Shown: positions 1-9,008, counted from the first letter of the stretch. The stretch: DNA of 20,425 nt from Candidatus Scybalocola fimicaballi (GCA_002317115.1 DCIP01000022.1:1-20425); one strand, 5' to 3'. A program made the numbers and translations. Notes: generated from the sequence alone by a model not told the origin.

Positions 1-236
1 TAGTGTCATATATAATGTCGCAGAAATATTTCCCTATCGACTACGACAACAAGAGTATGGCAATCTACTTTGTACTTGCGTTGGGACTGTATGCAATATT
101 CCATTTCTTTGCACCAGAGGGAATGCTTCTCAGAATGCTAATGTCGACGGTGCTACTTATAGTCTACATAATCATATTGTTCAAGAGAGATTTCCCAGCG
201 TCGTCGCTGCCGGTGGTCGGAAAATATTTCAGATAA
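1..236 (+). CDS. C-terminal end of a polysaccharide flippase-like membrane protein (partial)
   Basis: Only the last 77 or so residues are inside the window. The frame is open at the left edge, so the real start lies outside it. Two hydrophobic segments are visible, around YFVLALGLYAIF and LLIVYIIILF, followed by a short basic tail ending GKYFR. The motif KYFPIDYD followed by a membrane pair and a tail of the KRDFPASSLPVVGK type resembles the C-terminus of Wzx/MATE-type lipopolysaccharide or O-antigen flippases of Bacteroidales, which move lipid-linked sugars across the inner membrane. That match is from memory of the family and rests on a short tail, so another polytopic membrane protein is possible. 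A terminator follows 22 bases after the stop, so it is not part of the adhesin operon. Confidence 0.6.
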   Translation, partial: VSYIMSQKYFPIDYDNKSMAIYFVLALGLYAIFHFFAPEGMLLRMLMSTVLLIVYIIILFKRDFPASSLPVVGKYFR

Positions 237-258
237 ACAAACATTTCAATCTTTATGA

Positions 259-287
259 AGACGGGGACATGTCCTCGTCTTTTTTTA
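259..287 (+). terminator. Rho-independent terminator after the flippase-like gene
   Basis: Eleven-base arms AGACGGGGACA (259-269) and TGTCCTCGTCT (270-280) pair with one G-T wobble, and a run of seven further T follows (281-286 plus the stem-end T). The palindrome closely matches the one at 17010-17030, so this may be a dispersed repeat used as a terminator. Confidence 0.85.
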
Positions 288-440
288 TTCATGCCTGTTA
301 TTCACTATAATGCATATTTATTCCTTATTCTTGAATTAACTAATTTTAGTACTTTTTTACGAATTAATTTGAATAATATGTTGTTAAACAACAAAAGATA
401 GTTTTTTGACTGAAATAAAAAAGAAATAATCGTTAACAAA

Positions 441-471
441 CTTTAATTGTTATGTTTTTTTGCTATTTTAG
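441..471 (+). promoter_or_regulatory. Candidate promoter of the adhesin operon
   Basis: TATTTTAG at 464-471 differs by one base from the Bacteroidetes -7 consensus TAnnTTTG. The -33 position at 441-444 reads CTTT, a poor match to TTTG. The box would give a leader of roughly 75 bases. Another gene in this window (10594) has the similar variant TATCTTAG upstream, which gives some support. Confidence 0.35.
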
Positions 472-552
472 CAACCGCTTTGGAGTGTGTCTTGCTCTGA
501 AGAAAGTATGAAAATAGAAAAACAAAACAAAAAGATATCTAATATCTAAGAT

Positions 553-3500
553 ATGAAAAACTTAATATCTTATAAAAAGTCCGGTCCTAATGCTTTGCGA
601 AAGGCATTTTCTTTATTCGTAGTATTGTGTACGTTCTTGCAAACGGCAAAATCTCAAGATTTTATTGTAGATGGTTGGTACCAGGTGTCAGAGTCAGAAT
701 CAAGAGTGACTCCTTACGACGCATGTGGTGCGGTATACCATGTCTACGTTAAACCAAATGGAGACAACGCTCAGTTTGCAATCAAGTATTCAAATGTAAA
801 GGGAGGAATTAAAGAAGTAAATTCTTCAATCAGTACATCTCTATTGAAAGTTGAAGATGATTTTGAAGGTAAAGGTTTATGCCGTTTTACTCTTCCTGGT
901 TCAAGTGAATTGAGAGATTTTTATCTGGATATCTCAAAAGATCCAGTTGTTGTATCGCAGACAGTTCCAGACAATTATGAGATGATTAAGATTTCAACAG
1001 ATTCAAAGTTGAAGTCTGTGAATATAGGATCAAAGATCAAGTTCACATCACTTCCTTGTATATCTGACGCAAGTGCAGAGCCTACATATACTTGGAAGAT
1101 AAGTAATGATGGAGAGACTTGGATAAATCCGAGCTCAACAAACACAGAAAAAGATTTCGACTACACAGTCTTGTCTGATATTAAGTATATTAAGTGTGAA
1201 GGAACGTATGTGGATGCCTCAGAGGTAACACATATAGTCAAGTCAAATGTGATAACACTTAGCCTAAATGATCCAACATTCAATGTTGAGATTGAAGGTG
1301 AAGGTGTAAGAAATATCAATAAGACAGAAAAAGAGGTTCCGTCTTGGCGTGACGTAGTTATCAAGATGGCGGATCTTCCATCTTCTAATGTTTCAAATCC
1401 TAAGATTTCGTATAAGCCACTAGGTGGTATAAACAGTTATAAGACGCTAGAGGAAGCAATTCTTAATGAAGATAAACAATCTTGGAACTTCTACGCAGAT
1501 AGAAGTGGATGGATGAAAATTGAAGTCGACGTTGAGGTTCCTGCTTCTGACGGAACATTTACAACTGTCACTTTGAAGAAGGAGTTTATCTTCCGTTTGG
1601 TATATTCTCCAGACAAGGAAGATGCTGTTCAGGAGTTGTTCTTTGATGATTTCGGATATTTCAAAGGAAATGAGTACCATTATGTAAAATATGAGGATGG
1701 TACAGTCACTGATCCAGATGCTGTTGAAACTGTTGATGCAAGTTTGCCAAGCAGTGTGAAATGGATGGATGATCATAATGGATTTATCAAGGAACATGAT
1801 TTTGCATTGACTGATCCAAGAATCAAGCGTTTGCCAGAGGATGAGTATGGCCCAGTGAGAAATACAGAGAATTGTTGGAGTAAGCCTGCTACATCTATGC
1901 CATTCCAGTGTTGGTGTGAAAATGGTTACCGTGTAGAGGATGGTTATTATGCATTTGTTCCAAATCCAGCTATGGCAGATGGAGGTTCAAAGACAGACGG
2001 ATCAGCAAATGACTATTGGAATGGTTCAGACCATACAGGTAGTGCCGACGGTTCTTCTTTGGGTGCAATGTTGATGGTAAACTGTGCAGATGTGTTGGAT
2101 AAGGTTATTTACGAGAGAGATTTCGAGATCACAGGTGAGTGTGCAAATGTGATGGTGTTGTTCTCTGCTTTTGTAAGTAATGCTCAGGCTTTGTCTAACG
2201 GAGGTGCTCCAGTAAATATCCGTATGGATATCTATGAGAAGGGTGGTACTGAGGTGCTTACTTCTATCGAGTCTGGTGATGTGATCACAAGAAACTATGG
2301 CTCTAACTCATGGTCAAACTTGACTGCTTTGTTCCCATTGTCGAAGGGAGACAATACAGAGGGGGCAAAGAAGTATACATTGAAGATTACAAACAACGCT
2401 GAATCTGGTAGTGGTAATGATATTTTGCTTGATGATATCTCACTTAAGGTTTGTTTCCCTGAGATCGAGGTTAAGGCAAATGTTACAAGTAATGAGATTC
2501 TTGATGAACATAATATTGTGATTTGTGGTAAGAATAAGGATTTGACTTTGGAAGCATTCAACCGTGCAGGTATTGAAAACTATATTCCAACTCCTTACTA
2601 CTTGTTCCAGTATTTCGACGATGCAACAGAGAAGTGGGTTAACCTTCCTAAGACTTCAGAATCGACTGAGACTGCGATTACAGAGGATCCTAAAATGAGA
2701 ATCACGCTTAACAAGAATGAGTTTAACGGAGACACTAAGTTCCGTGTTGTCGTTGGTAACTCTAAGGAGACAATCATCAAGGTGGTGACTGATGGAATTG
2801 CAAAACCAAGTTGTGAGTACACTTACGCTATCTCTGAAGACTTCCACGTTAAGTTTAATCCAGTGGGTGAGAACTTGGATTTGTTCGGATGTATTGGTGA
2901 TACAATCAAGGTTGACGCTGATGCTAACGGTCGTCCAACTATTGAGTGGTTCGATTATTCAGGAAATGCTTTGACTGTCAACGACTCAATCATTAGCATC
3001 GCTAAAGATAAGGTTGTGTTTGTCATTCCAGAGTCGATCTTGAAGTCAAACAACAAGTCTGATACAATTTATATGGTGGCTACATCTGAGGGTAATCTTT
3101 GTTCGGATACTCAGATTGTGTCAATCACTAAATATGACGATTTGGATTTCAATATCCTAAACGACACATTCTATTGTGAGTTTGATAAGAACCTTTCTGC
3201 TGTAGATGTTTACCCAACAAGTGGTATTGAATACGTATGGAAGCTTAAGGGTTCAAATTTGGAAGCTCAGACAGGTTCAGTGTTTAATGTTTTGAAGTCG
3301 ACTCCTGAGCTATACGACAATACAGTCACTGTGACTGGTAGCGCTACAGGTTATTGTCCTACTACAAAGACTGCTGACTTCAGCATTTACCGTCGCTACA
3401 GCTTGAACTTGACAGTTGATGTTGAGGGTGCGGACAAGAAAGTTGCTAACGTTTGTTTGCCAACTGACGGAGAGAGCTCATCTCGCGTCGACTTGAAGGT

Positions 3501-6500
3501 AGAGAAAGTATATGCAGAAGGCTCAAAACCTTCCTACGCAAACGAGAAGGTCACAACATATTTCTGGTATAGAAAAGATGGTTCAAATGATTCTACGTTG
3601 ATCGGACAGGGTACTGAGAAAACATTTGTAGATCGTTTGACAGAAAATAACATCTATACATATTCTGTAACTGCTCTTGATGAGGTATGTTACAAGAATG
3701 ATGGAGTTGCGACTTCGGATACAACAGTTATTAATGCAAGAAAGCCACTTATTGTAACTTTGACAGAGGATAAGGAGGAGATTTGTAAGGATGATACAAT
3801 CACTTTGAATGTCAAGTTGACAAATGCTTTGAAGGCAGATACGATCACTTCTCGCTTCTTCGAGAATGGTGCGGCTCTAACTTCTCTACTTGGTTCGGAT
3901 AAGGATTACTCATACGTTCCAGTAAATGCGACAAAGGAGAAGATGACAAAGAACATCAAGGTTGAGGTTATGGATATGATCTGTAGCCCTAACAAGCCAG
4001 TCGCTGACTCAGTGAAGTTTGACGTATTTGTTCCACTTGTCGTTTCGCTTTCTACTGACGCTGATAACGATAAGAAGTGTATTAGAAAAGAGAACGGTGA
4101 TGATTATATCAATGTGACATTGACTGTAGAGCAAGGTAATCCTCGTTCAGTCGAATGGTTCGACGGTCAGTATCCAGGTTTGACATTCAATCGTCCTGTG
4201 ACAGTGACATCTGGAGAGAACAAGATTTCAGTTAAGGCATTCGATGAGGTTTGTCGCGCTACAGGTGCTGCTGAGTTTGTTGAGGGTGCGGATACATCGA
4301 GAACAATCACAGCTCAGGAGCCAATCATAATCAAATTGACTCAAAACACAGATTCGATTTGTAACGGTAATCCTGTTGAGTTGACAATGAAGGTGACTAA
4401 TTCATTGGTGATTAGTCCAGAGGTAAGATGGTATGAGCGTTACAATGGAGTTGAAGCTTTGGTTTACACAGATAAAGCTACAGGTTCGACTAAATCACAC
4501 GTGCCAAGTAATGAGACAGATTTTGTGATCAAGAAGGGTATGGTTGTTAAGACAGTCGATGAGATCTGTAATGCAGGTAAGGATGTAATCGACAGCGTGT
4601 CTTACAATATCTTCATTCCAATCAAGTTGACTTTGGCACATGATGCTGATGTTAACGGAGAGGTTCTTCAGAAGTGTATTGCAGAGGCTAATGTTGACAA
4701 TGTAGTAAACTTGGAGGTGAAGGTCGCTGCCGGTAATCCAAGCAAGTTGACTTGGTCAGATGGTAAGTACAACGACGATTTAGTGTTCAAGCGTGAGTTT
4801 GTTGTGTCACCAGGTTCAAACCCAATCTCAGTAGTTGGTTCTGATGGTGTTTGTCCTGCGTCTGCAAACGACAATGATGATTTGAGTATCGTCGCTGCAA
4901 GCCCAATCTCAATGAAGTTGGTCGCTAAGAATCCAAATGTCTGCGACGGTTCTGATGTTGAGTTTGAGTTGACAGTTGAGAATACACTTGATAAAGAGAA
5001 TGTAGAGGTAAGATGGTTTGAGAATGACGCTAAGGTTTATACAACAAACGGTGCGTCTTTAACTCAGTCTCATACATCTTCTAACGATACAAAGGCTAAG
5101 TTGGGCAAGACAATGGTAGTCAAGACTGACGATGAGATCTGTAGCAAGGGCAAGGATGTCACAACTTCAGCAGATTACACAGTATTCAAGCCAATCAAGT
5201 TCAACTTGACATCAGACGCATCTGAGTTTGATGTTCCTAACACTAAGTGTTTGGGTCAGTCGTCTCATGGAGCACAGACAAGTGCAGATGTAACAGTCAA
5301 CTTGACACAGGGTAACCCAGTTAAGTTTGTATGGTCTGACGAAATCATTTGGGAGTGGCATTGGGATGGCACAACCAACCAGACAGTCAGAGTATTCGAC
5401 TTGAAGCCAGGAAAGAACACATTGTCAGTTACAGCATACGACAATGTATGTAACAAGGAAGGTGAGTCTGAGTATAAGGGTGAAGGACAGGATATCGACA
5501 TCGAGGCAAGAACACCAATCATTGTTAGCTTGGATTTGGCTTCTGGTAGAGGTATTATGTGTAAGGGAGAGGATATCTCACTTATCGCAAAGGTTGACAA
5601 CCAGAATGAGGGAATCAACACATATTTGGAGTGGAATGAGAACCACGGAGTTGAGAATAAGGTAGTTGAGAACGGATCGTTTACAACAAACGTGTTCACA
5701 CCAGAGCAGGGAGATTTGACATACTCTGTCAAGGCAAGTGAAAATGTAGCGTCGCCAATCTGTCCTGCACAGACAGCATACGAGTTTGTTTCAGTTCAGG
5801 TGAACACAACATTGAGATTGTTCTCTGATGAGGACGCTATCTGTCAGGATACATCAGGAAAAGACACAGTCAAGTTGGTTAAGTTGACTTGCCATGTGCT
5901 TACTGGTAAGCCACAGGGAATCATCTGGAGCACAGGTGACACAACAAAGATTGACACTGGTTACTCATTCTTGAAAGTAGCTCCAATGGAGAACACTATT
6001 TATTCTGCTTATGGATTTGATTCAGTCTGTGTTAAGACAACTACAGCCTATACAGATGAGATCGACGTTGATCACAGAGTATATGTGACTTTGACTCCTG
6101 AGAGCGATAAGGTCCAGATGGGTAACGAGGTCGTTCTAAAAACAGAGTATTCAATCCCTGCTGACGGAGTTCGTTACTATGAGATGGTATCTCCTGAGGC
6201 TGTAGAGCTTGAGAGAAATACCGACTCTGAGTTGAATTGGCAGTTGGATGAAGCTGGACGCTACCAGTTCATCGTTAAGCTTGAGAATGGTAATTGTGGT
6301 GTACGTGAGTCAAATATTATTACAGTTGACGTAGCCGACTATGTAGTAGTACCAAACGTAATCACTCCTTACAATGATAATCCTAAGAATGATAAGTTTA
6401 TGTCTGGTTATGATGTGAAGATCTTCAACCGTTATCAGGAGACAGTATATGAAGGTACTGATGGTTGGGATGCAACTTACAGAGGCGAGCTTGCGTCTCC

Positions 6501-6576
6501 AGGAACATACTTCTACGTCTTGACTAAGAAGGACGGAAGAGTATTGAAGGGAACAGTTGAAGTATATAGAAAATAA
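553..6576 (+). CDS. Giant T9SS-secreted adhesin with gliding-type (type B) C-terminal domain
   Basis: The protein has 2007 residues. A signal peptide (about 1-35, cleavage near AKS/QD) sends it through Sec. Residues about 500-640 resemble a jelly-roll, carbohydrate-binding-like domain, ending in a DDISL strand. From about 948 to 1840 there are tandem Ig-like modules of two alternating types, nearly all with a cysteine near each end. The last 77 residues or so (from VVVPNVITPYND through FNRYQETVYEG, WDATYRG and GTYFYVL) match the gliding motility-associated C-terminal domain (CHU_C/TIGR04131 type). In F. johnsoniae SprB this class is a type B T9SS signal that needs an SprF partner. One follows in the same operon at 7916. 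The protein is expected on the cell surface as an adhesin; its ligand cannot be read from the sequence. The stop codon overlaps an in-frame ATG of the next gene by one base. Confidence 0.88.
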   Translation: MKNLISYKKSGPNALRKAFSLFVVLCTFLQTAKSQDFIVDGWYQVSESESRVTPYDACGAVYHVYVKPNGDNAQFAIKYSNVKGGIKEVNSSISTSLLKVEDDFEGKGLCRFTLPGSSELRDFYLDISKDPVVVSQTVPDNYEMIKISTDSKLKSVNIGSKIKFTSLPCISDASAEPTYTWKISNDGETWINPSSTNTEKDFDYTVLSDIKYIKCEGTYVDASEVTHIVKSNVITLSLNDPTFNVEIEGEGVRNINKTEKEVPSWRDVVIKMADLPSSNVSNPKISYKPLGGINSYKTLEEAILNEDKQSWNFYADRSGWMKIEVDVEVPASDGTFTTVTLKKEFIFRLVYSPDKEDAVQELFFDDFGYFKGNEYHYVKYEDGTVTDPDAVETVDASLPSSVKWMDDHNGFIKEHDFALTDPRIKRLPEDEYGPVRNTENCWSKPATSMPFQCWCENGYRVEDGYYAFVPNPAMADGGSKTDGSANDYWNGSDHTGSADGSSLGAMLMVNCADVLDKVIYERDFEITGECANVMVLFSAFVSNAQALSNGGAPVNIRMDIYEKGGTEVLTSIESGDVITRNYGSNSWSNLTALFPLSKGDNTEGAKKYTLKITNNAESGSGNDILLDDISLKVCFPEIEVKANVTSNEILDEHNIVICGKNKDLTLEAFNRAGIENYIPTPYYLFQYFDDATEKWVNLPKTSESTETAITEDPKMRITLNKNEFNGDTKFRVVVGNSKETIIKVVTDGIAKPSCEYTYAISEDFHVKFNPVGENLDLFGCIGDTIKVDADANGRPTIEWFDYSGNALTVNDSIISIAKDKVVFVIPESILKSNNKSDTIYMVATSEGNLCSDTQIVSITKYDDLDFNILNDTFYCEFDKNLSAVDVYPTSGIEYVWKLKGSNLEAQTGSVFNVLKSTPELYDNTVTVTGSATGYCPTTKTADFSIYRRYSLNLTVDVEGADKKVANVCLPTDGESSSRVDLKVEKVYAEGSKPSYANEKVTTYFWYRKDGSNDSTLIGQGTEKTFVDRLTENNIYTYSVTALDEVCYKNDGVATSDTTVINARKPLIVTLTEDKEEICKDDTITLNVKLTNALKADTITSRFFENGAALTSLLGSDKDYSYVPVNATKEKMTKNIKVEVMDMICSPNKPVADSVKFDVFVPLVVSLSTDADNDKKCIRKENGDDYINVTLTVEQGNPRSVEWFDGQYPGLTFNRPVTVTSGENKISVKAFDEVCRATGAAEFVEGADTSRTITAQEPIIIKLTQNTDSICNGNPVELTMKVTNSLVISPEVRWYERYNGVEALVYTDKATGSTKSHVPSNETDFVIKKGMVVKTVDEICNAGKDVIDSVSYNIFIPIKLTLAHDADVNGEVLQKCIAEANVDNVVNLEVKVAAGNPSKLTWSDGKYNDDLVFKREFVVSPGSNPISVVGSDGVCPASANDNDDLSIVAASPISMKLVAKNPNVCDGSDVEFELTVENTLDKENVEVRWFENDAKVYTTNGASLTQSHTSSNDTKAKLGKTMVVKTDDEICSKGKDVTTSADYTVFKPIKFNLTSDASEFDVPNTKCLGQSSHGAQTSADVTVNLTQGNPVKFVWSDEIIWEWHWDGTTNQTVRVFDLKPGKNTLSVTAYDNVCNKEGESEYKGEGQDIDIEARTPIIVSLDLASGRGIMCKGEDISLIAKVDNQNEGINTYLEWNENHGVENKVVENGSFTTNVFTPEQGDLTYSVKASENVASPICPAQTAYEFVSVQVNTTLRLFSDEDAICQDTSGKDTVKLVKLTCHVLTGKPQGIIWSTGDTTKIDTGYSFLKVAPMENTIYSAYGFDSVCVKTTTAYTDEIDVDHRVYVTLTPESDKVQMGNEVVLKTEYSIPADGVRYYEMVSPEAVELERNTDSELNWQLDEAGRYQFIVKLENGNCGVRESNIITVDVADYVVVPNVITPYNDNPKNDKFMSGYDVKIFNRYQETVYEGTDGWDATYRGELASPGTYFYVLTKKDGRVLKGTVEVYRK
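3397..6066 (+). repeat. Array of alternating cysteine-paired Ig-like modules in the adhesin
   Basis: Two module types of roughly 95-105 residues alternate. Type A begins near ARKPLIVTL, carries IC early, a WFE-like strand in the middle and a DEIC-like motif late, and ends in VFxP. It starts near residues 1061, 1253, 1447 and, degenerate, 1651. Type B begins KLTLxxDAD, carries a KC motif, GNPxxxxWSDG in the middle and a DxVC motif late. It starts near 1159, 1354, 1545 and 1749, with a more distant copy near 948. The A-B period is about 195 residues (about 590 bases). The repeat is clear in protein but diverged in DNA, so recent slippage is unlikely. Confidence 0.75.
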
Positions 6577-6599
6577 TGGGAATGATAAATATAATCACG

Positions 6600-7901
6600 A
6601 TGAAAAAAGCACTTTTCACATTTGTGATTTCCGCACTGCTTGCCACTAATGTTTGGGGAGTAGAGCGAAGATTCGGAACAGGTTTTTACGAGTTTGAATC
6701 GTCTAAAGAAAATAAGAAGGTAGATGAGCAGCCAATGTCTGTGTACAAGGATGGCTTCTTCGTATTCTTCAGAGATAATGTGGCATACAAATTCAAGCCA
6801 GGTAAGGATTTGGATTTGTCCCAGGTTGAGGAATGTCCTGAATTGTCGGGATTGGGAATTCAGGGTACATTTGCCTACGATAGAAACAAAGGTAAGCTGT
6901 ACTTCTCAAAGAAGGATTCTCAGGGTAATTCTGAGCTTTATGAGGCAACTGAGGATGATGGAAAGTGGAAAGATGTAAAGAAGCTTAAGATCAAGGGTAC
7001 AATGGCTCAGGCTAAGGAGGTTCACGGATCATCGTTGGCTATAGGACGTTGGAACCATTATGTTCCTGGTGTTAAGGGATTCTTCAATCCATGTATCGGA
7101 CGTGCCGGACGACGCATCTATTTCTCAGGTGAGTTCATGGCAGGTAAGGGAGGCCGTGATATCTGGTATATCGACCAAGACAAGGATGATGATGGAATGT
7201 GGACAAAGCCAGAACCTGTAGGTGATGAAATCAACTCTCAGAACAAGGAAGATTATCCATTCGTTGTGGCTGATACAGCTTTGTATTTCGCTTGTAATAA
7301 GGTGACTGGTAGAGGTGGTATGGATATCTACGTTTCTCACAAGGGAGCTAAAGAGCAGGATTGGGGCAAGCCAGAAAACCTTGGTGAGCTATTCAATACA
7401 AGCGCGGATGAGTTCAATGTTGTTGGTAATGCTTACTCTATGTATTTCTTGTCCAACCGTTCAGGTGGCAAGGGTGGATTTGATATCTACTATCCTAATA
7501 AGTACAATGTTAAGAAAACTCTTGAGTTGACTCCAGACTTTACTTGTGATGAACCTAAGGGATTCAACTGGGTATTGTTCTTCTTCGACTTCGGAAAGAC
7601 AGATATGAAACCTGAGTATGAGGCTCAGTTGGATGAGTTGCTTAGCGCGATGAATGAGTTCCCTGGTGGTAGATTCGAGATTTCAGGTCACACAGACTCA
7701 CGTGGATCTGCTGATTTCAATAAGAAGTTGTCTCAGAAGCGTGCCGATTATGTTCGAAGCTTGTTGGTGGCTAAGGGTTACCCTGCAAACTTGATTATCT
7801 CTGTCGGACGTGGTATGGAAGTTCCTGTTATTCCTAACGCAGAATTGGAGGAGCAGCACGAGCAGAACCGTCGTGTTGAAATTAAATTGTTGAACGAATA
7901 A
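6600..7901 (+). CDS. PD40 propeller plus OmpA-family peptidoglycan-binding protein (PorE-like architecture)
   Basis: I chose ATG 6600 because it gives a canonical signal peptide (MKKALFTFVISALLATNVWG). The upstream in-frame ATG at 6576 overlaps the adhesin stop and would add eight residues. Numbering from 6600 (433 residues), three PD40-like blades carry GGRDIWY (about 184-190), GGMDIYV (about 239-245) and GGFDIYY (about 292-298). The C-terminal OmpA domain (about 322-433) has GHTDSRG and NRRVEI, holding the Asp and Arg that bind diaminopimelate in this family. It should sit in the periplasm or at the outer membrane and tie a complex to peptidoglycan. P. gingivalis PorE combines PD40 and OmpA domains in T9SS, but it also has TPR repeats and a lipid anchor; neither is visible here. 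Its place between adhesin and SprF suggests a role in exporting or anchoring the adhesin (inference). Confidence 0.87.
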   Translation: MKKALFTFVISALLATNVWGVERRFGTGFYEFESSKENKKVDEQPMSVYKDGFFVFFRDNVAYKFKPGKDLDLSQVEECPELSGLGIQGTFAYDRNKGKLYFSKKDSQGNSELYEATEDDGKWKDVKKLKIKGTMAQAKEVHGSSLAIGRWNHYVPGVKGFFNPCIGRAGRRIYFSGEFMAGKGGRDIWYIDQDKDDDGMWTKPEPVGDEINSQNKEDYPFVVADTALYFACNKVTGRGGMDIYVSHKGAKEQDWGKPENLGELFNTSADEFNVVGNAYSMYFLSNRSGGKGGFDIYYPNKYNVKKTLELTPDFTCDEPKGFNWVLFFFDFGKTDMKPEYEAQLDELLSAMNEFPGGRFEISGHTDSRGSADFNKKLSQKRADYVRSLLVAKGYPANLIISVGRGMEVPVIPNAELEEQHEQNRRVEIKLLNE

Positions 7902-7905
7902 GGAG
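7901..7905 (+). promoter_or_regulatory. Shine-Dalgarno sequence of the PorP/SprF gene
   Basis: AGGAG lies 10 bases before ATG 7916 and overlaps the stop codon of the OmpA gene. It supports translational linkage of the two genes and is notable because most starts in this window lack a clear ribosome binding site. Confidence 0.6.
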
Positions 7906-7915
7906 AAAAATAGAG

Positions 7916-8842
7916 ATGAAGAAAATATTTATTGTATTAGCGACGTTGCTATTCACGGTTTCTGCTTATGCACAGCAGGATTTGCTAATGACTCAGCAAT
8001 TTTTCTCACGTATCAATAAGAACCCAGCCGGAGTCGGTAACTTCGAGCAGATCGATGCCTTCTTGTTAGGCCGTTTCCAGTGGGTTGATATCAAGGATTC
8101 TCCAAAGTCTGGTATTTTGAACGTCCAGACATTTAAGACAGATCTTAATTCCGGATTCGGATTCACAATGAGCTACGATGACCTTGGTCCTGCTAAGGGA
8201 AGCTTCAATCCAAAGTTGATTTACGCATACGTTTTGCGTCTACGTGAGGATATGGTTCTTTCAATGGGATTGGGCGCCGGTGTTCAGTACGCTTATTTCG
8301 ACGCAAGCAAGTATACAGTTGAGGATTTGACTGAGATCACTGAGGATCACGATTTCATCAACGATAGAGAGAGTGGTGTTCATCCTGACGTCGACTTCGG
8401 TCTTGAGTTTTCTAATCCTAAGTATATGTTCGGTGTTTCGGCAACTCACCTTTTGAAGTATGAGTCAACAACTACTCAGTCGGCTCTTCACATCAATGGC
8501 TATGGACGTTACTTCTGTGATTTGAACGACAATTTCGTTTTGGCTCCAGCTTTGGCATACACTTGGCATGAGAAGATTGCAGTTGCTGAAATCAACGCAA
8601 TCTTGTTCTACAAGAATTTCCTATGGGGAGGTATGACATACCATCCAGATATGTTCCAGAAGTTTGGTACTAACCCTATAGCATTTATGGTAGGTGCTGA
8701 GTACAAGAATTTCCGTATCGGTTATACATTCGATTATAACTTCGGTAATGTGTCTAAGTTGTCTGGCTCGGCTCACGAAATCATGTTGTCTTACAGTGTT
8801 CAGACTAAGAAGACAAAGGTTCCTTACGAGAGATTTGAGTAA
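7916..8842 (+). CDS. PorP/SprF-family type IX secretion outer-membrane protein
   Basis: The 308-residue length is normal for the family. A signal peptide ends at AYA/QQ (about residue 20). The mature start QQDLLMTQQFFSRINKNPA followed by GRFQW is the hallmark of PorP/SprF. The middle has the YAY, GLGAGVQYAYF and HPDVDFGLEF strands, and the end has RIGYTFDYNFG then GSAHEIMLSY, all typical of this outer-membrane beta-barrel family. SprF of Flavobacterium is needed for secretion of the adhesin SprB, and PorP binds the outer-membrane face of the T9SS. Here it is the last gene of the adhesin operon, 14 bases after the OmpA gene, and is probably the dedicated partner of the type B adhesin (inference). 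The transcript ends at a strong terminator just downstream. Confidence 0.92.
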   Translation: MKKIFIVLATLLFTVSAYAQQDLLMTQQFFSRINKNPAGVGNFEQIDAFLLGRFQWVDIKDSPKSGILNVQTFKTDLNSGFGFTMSYDDLGPAKGSFNPKLIYAYVLRLREDMVLSMGLGAGVQYAYFDASKYTVEDLTEITEDHDFINDRESGVHPDVDFGLEFSNPKYMFGVSATHLLKYESTTTQSALHINGYGRYFCDLNDNFVLAPALAYTWHEKIAVAEINAILFYKNFLWGGMTYHPDMFQKFGTNPIAFMVGAEYKNFRIGYTFDYNFGNVSKLSGSAHEIMLSYSVQTKKTKVPYERFE

Positions 8843-8861
8843 GATAATTCACTAAATATTA

Positions 8862-8896
8862 AAGCCAGTCTATCTTTTGGTAGGCTGGCTTTTTTA
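8862..8896 (+). terminator. Terminator of the adhesin operon
   Basis: Arms AAGCCAGTCTA (8862-8872) and TAGGCTGGCTT (8881-8891) pair with one mismatch around an eight-base loop, and six T follow the stem. It lies 20 bases after the SprF stop. Confidence 0.9.
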
Positions 8897-8940
8897 TGTC
8901 TTAATTCATGACCTAAAGCGGTATTATTACCTTAAACATA

Positions 8941-8968
8941 AAGAGCCCAACCACACGGTTGAGCTCTT
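8941..8968 (-). terminator. Terminator of the SGNH esterase gene
   Basis: Arms AAGAGCCCAACC (8941-8952) and GGTTGAGCTCTT (8957-8968) form a 12-base stem with one mismatch and a four-base loop. On the minus strand the stem is followed by TTTATGTTT, a moderate T tract. It lies 40 bases beyond the esterase stop codon. Confidence 0.75.
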
Positions 8969-9008
8969 GTAGTAAAGATGAAAAAATGTGTTATATTGAG
9001 TGTTTATG

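Larger units (their letters stand above)
237..552. other. Intergenic region before the adhesin operon
   Basis: This 316-base gap holds the terminator at 259-287, then about 170 bases of very AT-rich DNA, a candidate promoter near 464 and a leader of about 75 bases with repeated ATATCT/AGATAT words just before the adhesin start. I see no convincing small gene or RNA in it. Confidence 0.6.

Noticed and set aside
1161..5732. Several open frames of 60-155 codons on the minus strand and in other plus frames inside the adhesin gene (for example 5265-5732 and 1447-1797)
   Set aside because: They lie wholly inside a clear 2007-codon gene, have no domain-like composition, and are expected by chance opposite this codon usage.
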